From: Deltaproteobacteria bacterium
GTDB taxonomy: Bacteria; Desulfobacterota; BSN033; UBA1163
Direction of reading: 5' to 3'
Assembly: GCA_016875255.1 (NCBI GenBank)
Contig: VGRU01000047.1
Span: forward strand, 1 to 18,025
Length of the DNA: 18,025 nucleotides
Shown: piece by piece, positions 5,771 through 14,946 of the stretch
Layout: every line of letters starts with the position of its first letter
Position numbering within the stretch: the first letter of the stretch is position 1
Made by a program: the position numbers and the translations under genes
Notes under the pieces: generated by a model
Databases searched by the model: none
Told to the model about the DNA's origin: nothing
What the model saw: the letters and a program-made list of their open reading frames with translations, nothing else

Positions 5771-8700
5771 ATGGCAAAAACCATCCCCACATCAGGGATT
5801 CGAGACAACCACACACGTGGTATTGTCGCAGATTTCTTGAAATCTCACATCAAAGAGGGGTCACACCTTTCCATCGTTTCTGCTTTTTTCACCATCTACG
5901 CATACGAGGCTCTCAAAGACCATCTCAACCGAATCGGGCATATGGATTTCCTCTTCGGGGAGCCAAGGTTTGTACGCTCACTTGATCCCGACAAAACAGA
6001 AAAGAAAGCGTTCATTATCGACTCGACTGGGCTAAGGTTAGCTAACTGCCTCCAGCAAAAACGTATTGCAAAAGAATGCGCCGACTGGATTCGTAACAAG
6101 GTCTTAATCAAATCGGTCAAACAGACCAACTTCCTCCACGGTAAGATGTATCATATCTCCACAAATGGCGTGGAGGAGGCGATCCTTGGAAGTTCTAATT
6201 TCACTACCCACGGACTTGGGCTCTCCGTAAGCAATAGCAACATCGAGCTTAACCTGGTGGTTGACAGCAACCGGGACAGGGCTGATCTGAAGGCCTGGTT
6301 TGATGATCTCTGGAATGATGCGGACCTTGTTGAAGATGTTAGAGACGATGTCCTCCAGTACCTGGAGCAGCTTTACCAGAACCACAGTCCCGAATTTATT
6401 TATTACAAGACCCTCTTCCACATCTTTGATAAATACCTTGGTGATGCAGGAAGAACCGATGCCGACATCGGCAGGACGACTCTTTTTGAGACCGGGATCT
6501 GGAAAACGCTCTTCGAGTTCCAGAAGGATGGTGTAAAAGGCGCCATCAATAAGATCCTATCCCATAATGGGTGTATCCTTGCTGACAGCGTGGGATTGGG
6601 CAAAACATACTCTGCTCTTGCAGTCATGAAGTACTTTGAGCTGAGAAACGAACGTGTACTCGTCCTCTGCCCCAAAAAGCTCCGGGAAAACTGGACAGTC
6701 TACAAGCTCAATGACCAGCTCAATCCCTTTCTCAACGACCGATTTCGTTACGACGTTCTCAGCCATACGGACCTCAGCCGAGACCGGGGCTCCTCCGGCG
6801 ACATCAATCTTGAGACGATTAATTGGGGCAACTATGATCTGGTTGTCATCGACGAATCCCATAACTTCAGAAACAATGTGCCTGGGAAAAAGGATGAGAA
6901 CGGGAACCTCGTCCGGAGAAGCCGCTATGAACGATTGATGCAGGAAATCATTCGGTCCGGCATCCGGACCAAGGTCCTCCTGCTTTCGGCCACCCCTGTT
7001 AACAACGACCTGAAGGACCTCCGAAACCAGATCTACTTTATGACTGCCGGCAGTGATGAAGCATTCACTGAATCGATTGGCATCCAGAACATCAAAGAAA
7101 CCCTCCGTCAAGCTCAAGGGCATTTCTCCAACTGGGCCAAACAGACCCCGGCAAAGAGAAAGACGAGTGACCTCCTTGCCAGATTGGGCGCTGATTTTTT
7201 CAAACTTCTGGATGAACTCACCATTGCCCGCGCTCGCAAGCACCTTCAGAAATACTATCGCCATGAAATGGACCGGCTCGGTCAATTTCCGGAACGCCTT
7301 AAACCAATAACACTGTCGCCAGAAATCGATTCTGCCGGACGTTTTATGTCCTATGACAAGCTGAGCCATGAGATCGACGGTTACAGGCTCTCGCTCTTTA
7401 ACCCATCCCAGTTTGTGCTTTCGGAATTCAAGTCCGAATATGAGAAAAAAATAGGGAACTTTACACAGTCCCAACGCGAGGATTTTCTGATCGGCATGAT
7501 GAAGGTCAACTTTCTCAAGCGGCTGGAAAGCTCTGTCCACTCCTTTGCGCTTACGATGAAGCGAACTATGGACAAGATCGAATCACTGGAGAACCGTCTT
7601 AAGACCTTTAACGAGTACCGGGAGAAGTATCCTGACCTTGACCTGGAATCCCTTTCCCCGGAGGAACTGGAGGACGAGGAACTGAGAGATGCCATGGAGG
7701 TTGGCAAAAAGCTGACCTATAAGACCGCCCATCTTGATGTGGATGGATGGCTCGAAGCTCTCCACAAGGACAAACAGCAACTGAATGGGCTATACCTTCA
7801 GTCTCACGATGTATCCCCGGAGCGGGATTCTAAACTGGCGGAATTGAAGAAAATCATCGCCGCCAAGGTCCGAAAGCCCACGGTTAATAAGCAGGGTAAA
7901 CCGAACCGTAAAGTCCTTGTTTTTACCGCTTTTGCCGATACTGCAAAATACCTTTACGAGCAGCTTTATGGATGGGCGCAAAAGGACCTCGACATTCACG
8001 TAGCCCTGGTCACTGGAGGAGGGGAGAACCGGACGACCTTTCAAACAAAGGGGTACAGGCAGCATACCGAATTTAACCACATTCTGACGAATTTTTCGCC
8101 GATATCCAAACGCCGCTCGAAAATCCAATCCATGCCCCAGGAGGGAGAAATCGATCTTCTCATCGCTTCGGACTGTATCTCCGAGGGGCAGAACCTTCAG
8201 GACTGCGATTTCCTGGTAAACTACGACATCCACTGGAACCCTGTCCGGATCATCCAGCGGTTTGGCCGTATTGACCGGATAGGAAGTCTGAACCAATCCA
8301 TACAGCTTGTTAATTTCTGGCCGACTCCGAACCTGGACCAATACATCACGTTGAAACACCGGGTCGAGGCCCGCATGGCCCTGGTGGACATTGCCGCCAC
8401 CCTGGAGGAGAACCTTCTTAAACCGGAGGAGTTGGAAGACCTTATCAAGGACGACCTTCGATACAGAGACCGTCAACTCCTTCGCCTCAAAGATGAAGTG
8501 CTTGATCTCGAAGACCTCGATGACACACTCTCTTTAACCGAGTTCACCTTGGATGACTTCCGGATCGAACTCCTCAAGTATCTTGAGGCCAACCGCTCCC
8601 TGCTCGAAGGCGCTCCGTTTGGGCTTTATACCTGTGTCCCGGCACATCCCGAGATCAAAGCGATAGCGCCAGGTGTGATCTTCTGCCTTCGCCAGAAGAC

Positions 8701-9097
8701 CGGAGGAGAGACAAAGACATCAAGCGAAGCCACGGATCAGATCAATCCCCTTAAACCCTATTTTCTCGTTTACGTCCTTGCCGATGGAAACGTCCGTTTC
8801 GGATTTAGTCATCCAAAGCAGATTTTGACCATGTACCGTGAACTCTGCACCGGGAAAGAGTCGCCCATCGAAGCCCTGTGCAATCTGTTTGATCGCCAAA
8901 CGCAAAACGGGACCGACATGTCCCATTATGATGCTTTGCTTGGGAAAGTCGTCGAATCCATCGCAGTGACATTTCGAAAACGTGTGGCATCGACACTGCT
9001 CACGAATCGAAACGCTGTGATCCCAGATAGACATGACCAGGCTGATGAGGCGACTGATTTTGAGCTGATCACCTGGCTGGTGATTGAAACCCCATGA
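5771..9097 (+). CDS. PLD-nuclease / SNF2-family helicase fusion, restriction system subunit
   Basis: An 1108-aa cytoplasmic protein combining a phospholipase-D (HKD) domain with a Swi2/Snf2-type translocase. The N-terminal domain (about 1-180) has one HGK motif (H123, K125) followed by GSSNFT (140-145, N143), as in PLD nucleases that work as dimers. The helicase part has Q251, Walker A DSVGLGKTY (272-280), DESH (361-364), SATPVNN (406-412), motif IV near 714, EGQNLQ (805-810) and QRFGRIDR (829-836), so all motifs needed for ATP use are present. A C-terminal region of about 270 aa is unassigned. The ATG at 5771 (MAKTIPTSGIRD) is preferred over a TTG at 5741. PLD-N/Snf2 fusions are a known domain arrangement. 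Its stop overlaps the methyltransferase ATG, so the two proteins probably form one system in which the PLD domain cuts DNA. Nuclease activity is inferred. Confidence 0.9.
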   Translation: MAKTIPTSGIRDNHTRGIVADFLKSHIKEGSHLSIVSAFFTIYAYEALKDHLNRIGHMDFLFGEPRFVRSLDPDKTEKKAFIIDSTGLRLANCLQQKRIAKECADWIRNKVLIKSVKQTNFLHGKMYHISTNGVEEAILGSSNFTTHGLGLSVSNSNIELNLVVDSNRDRADLKAWFDDLWNDADLVEDVRDDVLQYLEQLYQNHSPEFIYYKTLFHIFDKYLGDAGRTDADIGRTTLFETGIWKTLFEFQKDGVKGAINKILSHNGCILADSVGLGKTYSALAVMKYFELRNERVLVLCPKKLRENWTVYKLNDQLNPFLNDRFRYDVLSHTDLSRDRGSSGDINLETINWGNYDLVVIDESHNFRNNVPGKKDENGNLVRRSRYERLMQEIIRSGIRTKVLLLSATPVNNDLKDLRNQIYFMTAGSDEAFTESIGIQNIKETLRQAQGHFSNWAKQTPAKRKTSDLLARLGADFFKLLDELTIARARKHLQKYYRHEMDRLGQFPERLKPITLSPEIDSAGRFMSYDKLSHEIDGYRLSLFNPSQFVLSEFKSEYEKKIGNFTQSQREDFLIGMMKVNFLKRLESSVHSFALTMKRTMDKIESLENRLKTFNEYREKYPDLDLESLSPEELEDEELRDAMEVGKKLTYKTAHLDVDGWLEALHKDKQQLNGLYLQSHDVSPERDSKLAELKKIIAAKVRKPTVNKQGKPNRKVLVFTAFADTAKYLYEQLYGWAQKDLDIHVALVTGGGENRTTFQTKGYRQHTEFNHILTNFSPISKRRSKIQSMPQEGEIDLLIASDCISEGQNLQDCDFLVNYDIHWNPVRIIQRFGRIDRIGSLNQSIQLVNFWPTPNLDQYITLKHRVEARMALVDIAATLEENLLKPEELEDLIKDDLRYRDRQLLRLKDEVLDLEDLDDTLSLTEFTLDDFRIELLKYLEANRSLLEGAPFGLYTCVPAHPEIKAIAPGVIFCLRQKTGGETKTSSEATDQINPLKPYFLVYVLADGNVRFGFSHPKQILTMYRELCTGKESPIEALCNLFDRQTQNGTDMSHYDALLGKVVESIAVTFRKRVASTLLTNRNAVIPDRHDQADEATDFELITWLVIETP

Positions 9098-12000
9098 ACC
9101 GTCTCGCGCAAAAAGAAGCCATTGAAGAGAGCCTCAAAGGGTTCATCTCTTTGTCTCTGGAGCAGGCAAGCCTGAAGCTTTTCGAAGTTCTTGGATACAG
9201 AAGCGAGAAGCGTCTTGTTCTCCGTCCAAATAACACCGCTACTTTTCTTGACACTTTTGTTCAGGAAAAGCCGTTCAATAAAGACCAATCGTTGCTGGAT
9301 GACTGGGAGACTGTCGATTTTCTTTTCCAGCTTACCGATGCCGAAATCCAATCCCAAAGTCACGGTTCACTGGAATTCAGCAGCAAAGGCAAGTTCGAAG
9401 GGGCAAACATTGAATCGTATCTTTTCTTTGCGATAAAGCTTAAGAAGTCCCGCTATACCCGGACCCAGCTTTCCGCTATCACCCGCGCCATCAACCGCTT
9501 ATTCGGCATGCCCGTATTGCTCCTGTTTTACCACGGTGATACGATCACGTTTTCCATCATACGCCGGCGTATCCATAAACGGGATGAATCAAAGGACGTC
9601 CTGGAGAAGGTTACGCTGATTAAGGACATCCGTTTTACTGATCCGCTCCGTGCTCACATCGATATCCTGAACGACTTCTCCCTTCAAGCCCTTTATGATG
9701 AGTTTTACTTTCACAATTTTGTTGGACTTCAGCAGGCATGGGAAAAACGGCTTGATACCTATGCTCTGAACGAACGTTTCTATCGGGAGATTGCAGACTG
9801 GTACTTTTGGGCAAGCCAGCATTCCGATGTTGTTTATCCCAGAGATGTTAAAACAGAAGACGGACGGTCAATCTTCCTTATCCGTTTGCTTACGCGCCTG
9901 ATTTTTTGCTGGTTTCTTCAGGAGAAAGGTCTCATCCCCCGAGACCTTTTCCGAAAGCGTGTTGGTGAAGCCACGCTCCATGATTTTTCGCTGAAGGCGG
10001 GGACTTATTATCGGGCCTTCCTTCAAAATCTTTTTTTTGCCACTCTCAATCAGGAGCCTGAAAAACGTGGCTTCCGGCTGAAGGCCAAGAAATTCCCTGA
10101 TCCCAATAGGGGTGTTACGAATCTTTACCGCTATGCCAACCTCTTGAATCAGCCTGAAAGTCTCCTTGAGATGTTTAAATCGGTTCCATTCGTAAATGGT
10201 GGCCTTTTCGACTGTCTTGATGAAGTGTATCAAAACAAAGAAGGATCGCCCAACGTCAGGCTCGATGATTTTTCTGAGGAGAAAAAGAACCTTCTTTGCA
10301 TTCCCAATGAGCTTTTCTTCGGTGAAGAGCGTGAATTAGATCTCAGCGACGTGTATGGTGACAAACGCCGGAAGAAGGAAAAAGTATCAGGACTGATTGA
10401 GATTCTGAACCGGTATAAATTCACAGTCGAGGAGAATACGCCCCTTGAACAGGAAATCGCTCTTGACCCGGAGCTCCTGGGAAAAGTCTTCGAGAACCTC
10501 CTTGCCTCTTACAACGAAGACACCCGAACCACTGCGCGGAAAGCCACCGGTTCCTTCTATACACCCCGGGAAATCGTCAGCTACATGGTGGATGAAACGC
10601 TGATCGCCTACCTAAGTAGGGCGATCAATAGTTCACATCCCGTCATTCCGGCGGAAGCCGGAATCCAGAATCATACCAGTGACCTTGGATCAGAATCCCG
10701 TCTACGGCAGGTTTTTTCCGCCGCCCCTGAGCATTTTCAGAATCCCTTTTCACACAAAGAGACAGAATCGATCATCCATGCGATTGACAGGGTTAAGATA
10801 CTTGACCCTGCCTGCGGGTCTGGGGCGTTTCCGATGGGCGCCCTGCACCGGCTCGTAGACCTGCTCCAGAAACTCGACCCTCAGAACGAACAATGGCGTG
10901 AGATCCAGAAACAAAAGGCCATCCAGGAGACTGAGGAAGCTTATAAGATCGGCGACAAGGAGGAACGTCAGACCAGACTGATAGAGATCGATGAGGTCTT
11001 TGAACAGAACGCCAGTGACTATGGCCGCAAACTCTACCTGATTGAGAATTGCATTTATGGAGTTGATATCCAGCCCATCGCCTGCCAGATTGCCAAGCTC
11101 CGGTTTTTTATCGCCCTGATCGTAGACCAGAATATGAACCCGAAAGCACCAAACTTCGGTGTTCGACCCCTGCCGAACCTTGAGACAAAAATTGTAGCGG
11201 CAAACACCCTTATTCCTTCTGAAAGGGCGGAATGGCACCAGCAGCAATTATTTCAGTATCGGGTTCGGGAAGTTCGGGAAGAATTGGAGCGCGTCCGACA
11301 TGAGTATTTTAACGCCCGCAGTCCATCAACTAAAGCAAAGTGTCGACAGAAGGACGCCCAATTGCGTAAGACACTTGCCGATATGTTGCAAGAGGGCGGC
11401 ATGCCCCATGAAACGGCTGGGATGCTGGCCGCCTGGGACCCCTATGATCAGAATGCTCATGCCACATTTTTCGACCTTGAATGGATGTTTGGATTATCAC
11501 GGATGAAAGTGCATAAGGAAGAAGCGGAAGGGAATCCTACTGGAATGGACAGCGGGTTCGATATTATTCTTGGCAATCCACCCTATATCCGTATCCAAAC
11601 TCTTAAACAGAAAGACCCTAGACAAGCAATATTTCTTAAGGAACGTTACCAATCGGCAGAAAAAGGGAATTATGATATATATGTTGTGTTCATTGAACGC
11701 AGCCTTGAATTGCTAAAAAGAGGTGGTAATTTGGCCTTTATTGTTTCCCACAAATTCTTTAACTCTCAATATGGCGAACCTATTCGAAGGCTTATTTCAA
11801 AGGGCAGATATCTTTCACACGTTGTTCACTTCGGTGATCAACAGGTTTTTCCTGGCAGCACCAATTACGTCTGCCTTCTTTTTCTCAGCAAAACCGGCGC
11901 GGAGAGCGTTCGTTTTGTCAAAGTGGATAACCTATCGGACTGGTTTCAAACTACAAAAGGTATCGAAGAATGCATCCCCGCTCAAAAAGTTACAGGAGCG

Positions 12001-13098
12001 GAATGGAACTTTGTTGTAGGTAAAGGTGTGGCATTGTTTGATAAACTTAATCGAATGCCCATCAAACTTGGCGATGTGGCGGATATTTTTGTTGGCCTAC
12101 AAACTAGTGCCGATGACGTATTCATAATGGATTTTGTTTCAGAAACGAGAAACAGTCGGATGTTGAAGTCGAAGGCTATTGGGCAGGATTGGACGTTTGA
12201 GAAAGACTTATTTCATCCCCTAGTCAGTGGAACGGATGTGCGTAGTTATGAACCATTACCAAGTCGGCAGTTTATTTTATTCCCATATGAAGTGGATCAT
12301 GATACGGTAAAGCTGCTCCGGATGAATGAGCTAATCAAAAGGTTTCCTAAGACCGCTGAATATTTGAAAAAGAATAAAAAAAGGCTGGAGGAGAGGGAGG
12401 AAGGGCGATTTAAAGGGAATGATTGGCACAGGTTTGGAAGAAACCAAAATCTCGGGATACAAGGTCGGAAGAAAATTTGTGTTCCACGCCTTGTCGAAAG
12501 CCTCCATGCGGCATACGACAGAGAAGGGACTCACTTCTTGGACAATGTGGATGTTGGAGGCATTACATGGAACCAAAACAACAAAAAGAATTCGTTAGAA
12601 TATCTTTTAGCCCTTCTCAATTCCTCTGTTCTACGATGGTATTTCCCACACGTTAGCGCACCATTCCGGGGTGGATGGAGATCAGCAAACCGACAATTTC
12701 TTTCTCAACTCCCAATCCCCTCAGCCATCCAGGCCCAGCAGATGGTTATTAGCAATTTGGTGGATTACCTTCTTTGGCTCAATAATCGCTTGCAGGAACT
12801 TCAGAATCAAACAGTGTCCCAACAACACAGGCCAATAGCGGACTATTTAGAATGGGTCATCAATGGGTTGATCTATGAATTGTTTTTCCCTGATGAGCTC
12901 CATTCCAAGAAAATCAACCCATTTAAACACATTGAGGAGGCCCGGCTTCCTGTATTGGGAGACATACCCGAGAAACAACGCTTCTCCCGTCTTGAAGAAA
13001 TCTATGAACAGATATCCAACGACCGCCACCCAATCCGCGGCTGCCTCGAATCCCTGAAGTCACTGGAGGTCGTCCGCATCATCGAAGGTGAGAAATGA
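9094..13098 (+). CDS. Eco57I-like adenine-specific DNA methyltransferase with TaqI-like specificity domain
   Basis: A 1334-aa modification protein of Eco57I class. Segments in order: an N-terminal alpha/beta domain (about 1-200) with no PD-(D/E)xK motif I could identify; a helical region; motif X GSFYTP (486-491); SAM-binding motif I LDPACGSGAF (570-579); catalytic NPPY (828-831), typical for N6-adenine methylation; and a TaqI-like C-terminal target recognition domain (about 950-1260) ending in the NRQFLSQLPI pattern. It overlaps the helicase gene by 4 bp (ATGA), indicating translational coupling. It would choose the target and methylate it, with the partner supplying translocation and probably cutting. 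A dispersed palindrome is inserted in frame at residues about 515-526. Base composition drops in the specificity part. It could alternatively be a type IIG-like enzyme with its own hidden nuclease. Confidence 0.92.
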   Translation: MNRLAQKEAIEESLKGFISLSLEQASLKLFEVLGYRSEKRLVLRPNNTATFLDTFVQEKPFNKDQSLLDDWETVDFLFQLTDAEIQSQSHGSLEFSSKGKFEGANIESYLFFAIKLKKSRYTRTQLSAITRAINRLFGMPVLLLFYHGDTITFSIIRRRIHKRDESKDVLEKVTLIKDIRFTDPLRAHIDILNDFSLQALYDEFYFHNFVGLQQAWEKRLDTYALNERFYREIADWYFWASQHSDVVYPRDVKTEDGRSIFLIRLLTRLIFCWFLQEKGLIPRDLFRKRVGEATLHDFSLKAGTYYRAFLQNLFFATLNQEPEKRGFRLKAKKFPDPNRGVTNLYRYANLLNQPESLLEMFKSVPFVNGGLFDCLDEVYQNKEGSPNVRLDDFSEEKKNLLCIPNELFFGEERELDLSDVYGDKRRKKEKVSGLIEILNRYKFTVEENTPLEQEIALDPELLGKVFENLLASYNEDTRTTARKATGSFYTPREIVSYMVDETLIAYLSRAINSSHPVIPAEAGIQNHTSDLGSESRLRQVFSAAPEHFQNPFSHKETESIIHAIDRVKILDPACGSGAFPMGALHRLVDLLQKLDPQNEQWREIQKQKAIQETEEAYKIGDKEERQTRLIEIDEVFEQNASDYGRKLYLIENCIYGVDIQPIACQIAKLRFFIALIVDQNMNPKAPNFGVRPLPNLETKIVAANTLIPSERAEWHQQQLFQYRVREVREELERVRHEYFNARSPSTKAKCRQKDAQLRKTLADMLQEGGMPHETAGMLAAWDPYDQNAHATFFDLEWMFGLSRMKVHKEEAEGNPTGMDSGFDIILGNPPYIRIQTLKQKDPRQAIFLKERYQSAEKGNYDIYVVFIERSLELLKRGGNLAFIVSHKFFNSQYGEPIRRLISKGRYLSHVVHFGDQQVFPGSTNYVCLLFLSKTGAESVRFVKVDNLSDWFQTTKGIEECIPAQKVTGAEWNFVVGKGVALFDKLNRMPIKLGDVADIFVGLQTSADDVFIMDFVSETRNSRMLKSKAIGQDWTFEKDLFHPLVSGTDVRSYEPLPSRQFILFPYEVDHDTVKLLRMNELIKRFPKTAEYLKKNKKRLEEREEGRFKGNDWHRFGRNQNLGIQGRKKICVPRLVESLHAAYDREGTHFLDNVDVGGITWNQNNKKNSLEYLLALLNSSVLRWYFPHVSAPFRGGWRSANRQFLSQLPIPSAIQAQQMVISNLVDYLLWLNNRLQELQNQTVSQQHRPIADYLEWVINGLIYELFFPDELHSKKINPFKHIEEARLPVLGDIPEKQRFSRLEEIYEQISNDRHPIRGCLESLKSLEVVRIIEGEK
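10638..10669. repeat. VIPAEAGIQ-type palindromic repeat inserted in frame in the methyltransferase gene
   Basis: ATTCCGGC-GGAA-GCCGGAAT (10645-10664) is a perfect 8-bp stem with a GGAA loop, inside the familiar CCCGTCATTCC...GGAATCCAG repeat. It codes residues 517-526 (VIPAEAGIQN) in the linker between motif X and motif I, leaving the frame open. A fragment of the same repeat family begins at 18008 at the window edge. Confidence 0.85.
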
Positions 13099-13198
13099 GT
13101 TTTGACCCATCGTCCTTTAAATCGGCAAATGGGAACTGAACACATACTTGAATAGAGACATCGATTCGTGATAAGAAAAGAATAGGGGGTTCAAAGAG

Positions 13199-13903
13199 AT
13201 GAGCCAGTTGGATTTTTTCATCCAAAATATTCAGGGTGTTTTGTTTATCGAGAATTTTGCCTTCCGAAACAAGCTCGGGATCGCTTCCAAGATTAATGAA
13301 GCAGTTAATAACCTTTTCGACGGTGATCCGACCATGCTAGACCTCCCTCCCGAGGCACCTCTTGAAATTCCCCGGATTCAACTGAAAGATAGCAAACCGA
13401 TTTACAGCTTGAATTTTTGCGCTAATCGTATTGACTTCTTCTACAATAACCCTGGCAAACCGGAGAAGAAACTCTCCGACCTGAAGGATGAGTACCTAAA
13501 CTATTTTTTTAAAATTGTCGCTTTGGTGAAACAGGAGTACCATCTGAGCACACCCCGTGTAGCTGTCGTGCTCAAAGCACTTTCCAACATCGAGATGGGG
13601 GCGAATCTGTTTCTGCAAGAGAAATTTTTGGGGAATGCGCAATTTTTTAAAGAGACCCATGCTTTGGAGATTCATGCACTGGAAAAGAAAAGGATGAGGG
13701 AGTTCGATATTAATCAATGGTTTAGGATAAAAACTGCAAGGTCTCCGATGGGGGGGGATGATATCCTTTTTGTTGAGACTGACATAAACACACAACCAGA
13801 GACCCCAAGGGATTTCGGGAAAGAAGAAATTCTGGAATTTTGTGTCAGTTCAATCGAATTTGCGAAGGAGAGCTTTCTTAATTGTTTCGGAGTGCCTCTA
13901 TGA
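13199..13903 (+). CDS. Unknown 234-aa protein, first gene of a three-gene unit
   Basis: I do not recognise this protein with confidence. It starts MSQLDFFIQNIQGVLF and has no signal peptide or membrane segment. The layout (N-terminal strand-rich part, a Pro-rich segment near residues 50-62, helices in the middle, then ETDINTQPETP about residues 198-208 and a final helix ending FLNCF) is loosely like the sporadically distributed TIGR04255 proteins, but this is a weak impression. It starts 100 bp after the methyltransferase stop with only a modest purine-rich site before its ATG, and its stop overlaps the next start (ATGA), so it is translationally coupled to the second gene. It may be the sensor or antitoxin part of a module, or an accessory of the restriction system; both are speculation. 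Confidence 0.75.
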   Translation: MSQLDFFIQNIQGVLFIENFAFRNKLGIASKINEAVNNLFDGDPTMLDLPPEAPLEIPRIQLKDSKPIYSLNFCANRIDFFYNNPGKPEKKLSDLKDEYLNYFFKIVALVKQEYHLSTPRVAVVLKALSNIEMGANLFLQEKFLGNAQFFKETHALEIHALEKKRMREFDINQWFRIKTARSPMGGDDILFVETDINTQPETPRDFGKEEILEFCVSSIEFAKESFLNCFGVPL

Positions 13904-14511
13904 AAGAAATATATGAGTCTGCCAATGGCTATGTGGCTGAGGGCAGGGTAGAGTATAGCTCGAAGGCACTGCAACTTGATAAGGCTATACTGGCAGTCTT
14001 GGAGCGCCTTCATTCGTCAAAAGAACTTTCGATAACACGGACAAGCCCGGTCGTGAACAGGCTGATCCAAGTCTGGGTGAGTGCCGTATCAGGATCTGAG
14101 TTTGTCGATATCAATCGGGTTCATCGAAGCCGGTATCTCGACATAACCAGTTCGGACCCTGTTGAAGATTATCTTCAATTTGAGGTTGTCGAGAAGCAGA
14201 AAGAGTTTTCTCGCACACATATTCCTGAGATTCCACCCGAAGTGTTCCAGTTTTGTAACCAAGAGCGAATAGTAAAGTATGTTCCAGTTGCGGTCGATAT
14301 CATTGAGCGAAGTTTCCGTAACCTTGCCGAGTCCGAGATGAGAGTTGAAGAGGATCCGGAGACAGGGGAAAAGTGGTTGATGATTGCCATAGCAGTGCAA
14401 GGAACGGTAGAAGACGTGTTGCAGGATTATGATCGGTACACTGAATCCTGGCTAGCGGCTGTCCCCTGGCCGGAATGCCATAAGATTAGACTCTCATTTG
14501 ACATCCTTTAA
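13900..14511 (+). CDS. Unknown 203-aa protein, partner of the downstream HEPN-like gene
   Basis: Not assigned to a named family. The ATG at 13900 overlaps the previous stop by 4 bp and has CGGAG about 6 nt before it, so it is preferred over an ATG six codons upstream. The protein is mixed alpha/beta with no membrane segment. The most conserved-looking part is C-terminal: VEEDPETGEKWLMIAIAV (about 149-166), then a helix with LQDYDRYTESWL (174-185) and VPWPECHKIRLSFDIL at the end. A strand with DPETGE followed by such a tail is what I recall from short proteins encoded directly before HEPN-domain genes, which would fit an antitoxin or partner role. Only three bases separate its stop from the next ATG. 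Confidence 0.75.
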   Translation: MKEIYESANGYVAEGRVEYSSKALQLDKAILAVLERLHSSKELSITRTSPVVNRLIQVWVSAVSGSEFVDINRVHRSRYLDITSSDPVEDYLQFEVVEKQKEFSRTHIPEIPPEVFQFCNQERIVKYVPVAVDIIERSFRNLAESEMRVEEDPETGEKWLMIAIAVQGTVEDVLQDYDRYTESWLAAVPWPECHKIRLSFDIL

Positions 14512-14514
14512 GTC

Positions 14515-14946
14515 ATGGACCCACGAGAATTTTACACACTTGCCTCTAAGTTGGTCACGGGGAGTCGTGCTTCGGAAATACGGACCGCGATTAGCCGTGC
14601 TTACTATGCTACTCACAATGTTGGTGCTGAAATATTATCAGAAATGGGTTTCAGGATAAGCAAAGGTTCGGCCTGCCATGCTGATGTCTGGAATCGTCTA
14701 CGAAATAGTAGCGACCTTGATGTTAGCAAAGTTGGAATACAGCTTGCCGAGCTTCATTCCAAGAGAATACTTGCGGACTATCGCCTGAACCAAAGAGAAG
14801 TAGAAAGCCGGGTGACGGCACAGGCACTTGTTGAAACCGCAAGAAGAATGATTAAGACGTTGGATGAATGCAGGTCTGAGCCCAAACGCCTCCAAATCAC
14901 CAAAGCAGTCCAAGAATGGGAATCCAAAACAGGCCAGCGCTCTTAA
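14515..14946 (+). CDS. HEPN-like domain protein (possible toxin)
   Basis: A 143-aa all-helical protein. The segment TAISRAYYATHN (about 24-35) is the helix typical of HEPN proteins, followed by a middle region with LRNSSDLDV and the later LAELHSKRILADYRLN (about 78-92) and a long C-terminal helix. R28-x5-H34 fits the spacing of the RX4-6H RNase motif, but that motif normally lies in the C-terminal half, so catalytic meaning is uncertain. HEPN proteins often act as RNase toxins or scaffolds in toxin-antitoxin and abortive-infection systems. The gene is three bases from the one before it with no ribosome binding site of its own, indicating coupled translation as the last gene of a three-gene unit. 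It has no MNT partner next to it, unlike the pair further right. Confidence 0.75.
   Translation: MDPREFYTLASKLVTGSRASEIRTAISRAYYATHNVGAEILSEMGFRISKGSACHADVWNRLRNSSDLDVSKVGIQLAELHSKRILADYRLNQREVESRVTAQALVETARRMIKTLDECRSEPKRLQITKAVQEWESKTGQRS

Noticed and set aside
6557..7540. 327-codon minus-strand frame inside the helicase gene
   Set aside because: It is antisense to a domain-complete helicase, has no recognisable motif, and is a by-product of codon bias; the same holds for 7790-8476.
10750..11247. 165-codon minus-strand frame inside the methyltransferase gene
   Set aside because: It is antisense to motif I of the methyltransferase and lacks any signature.
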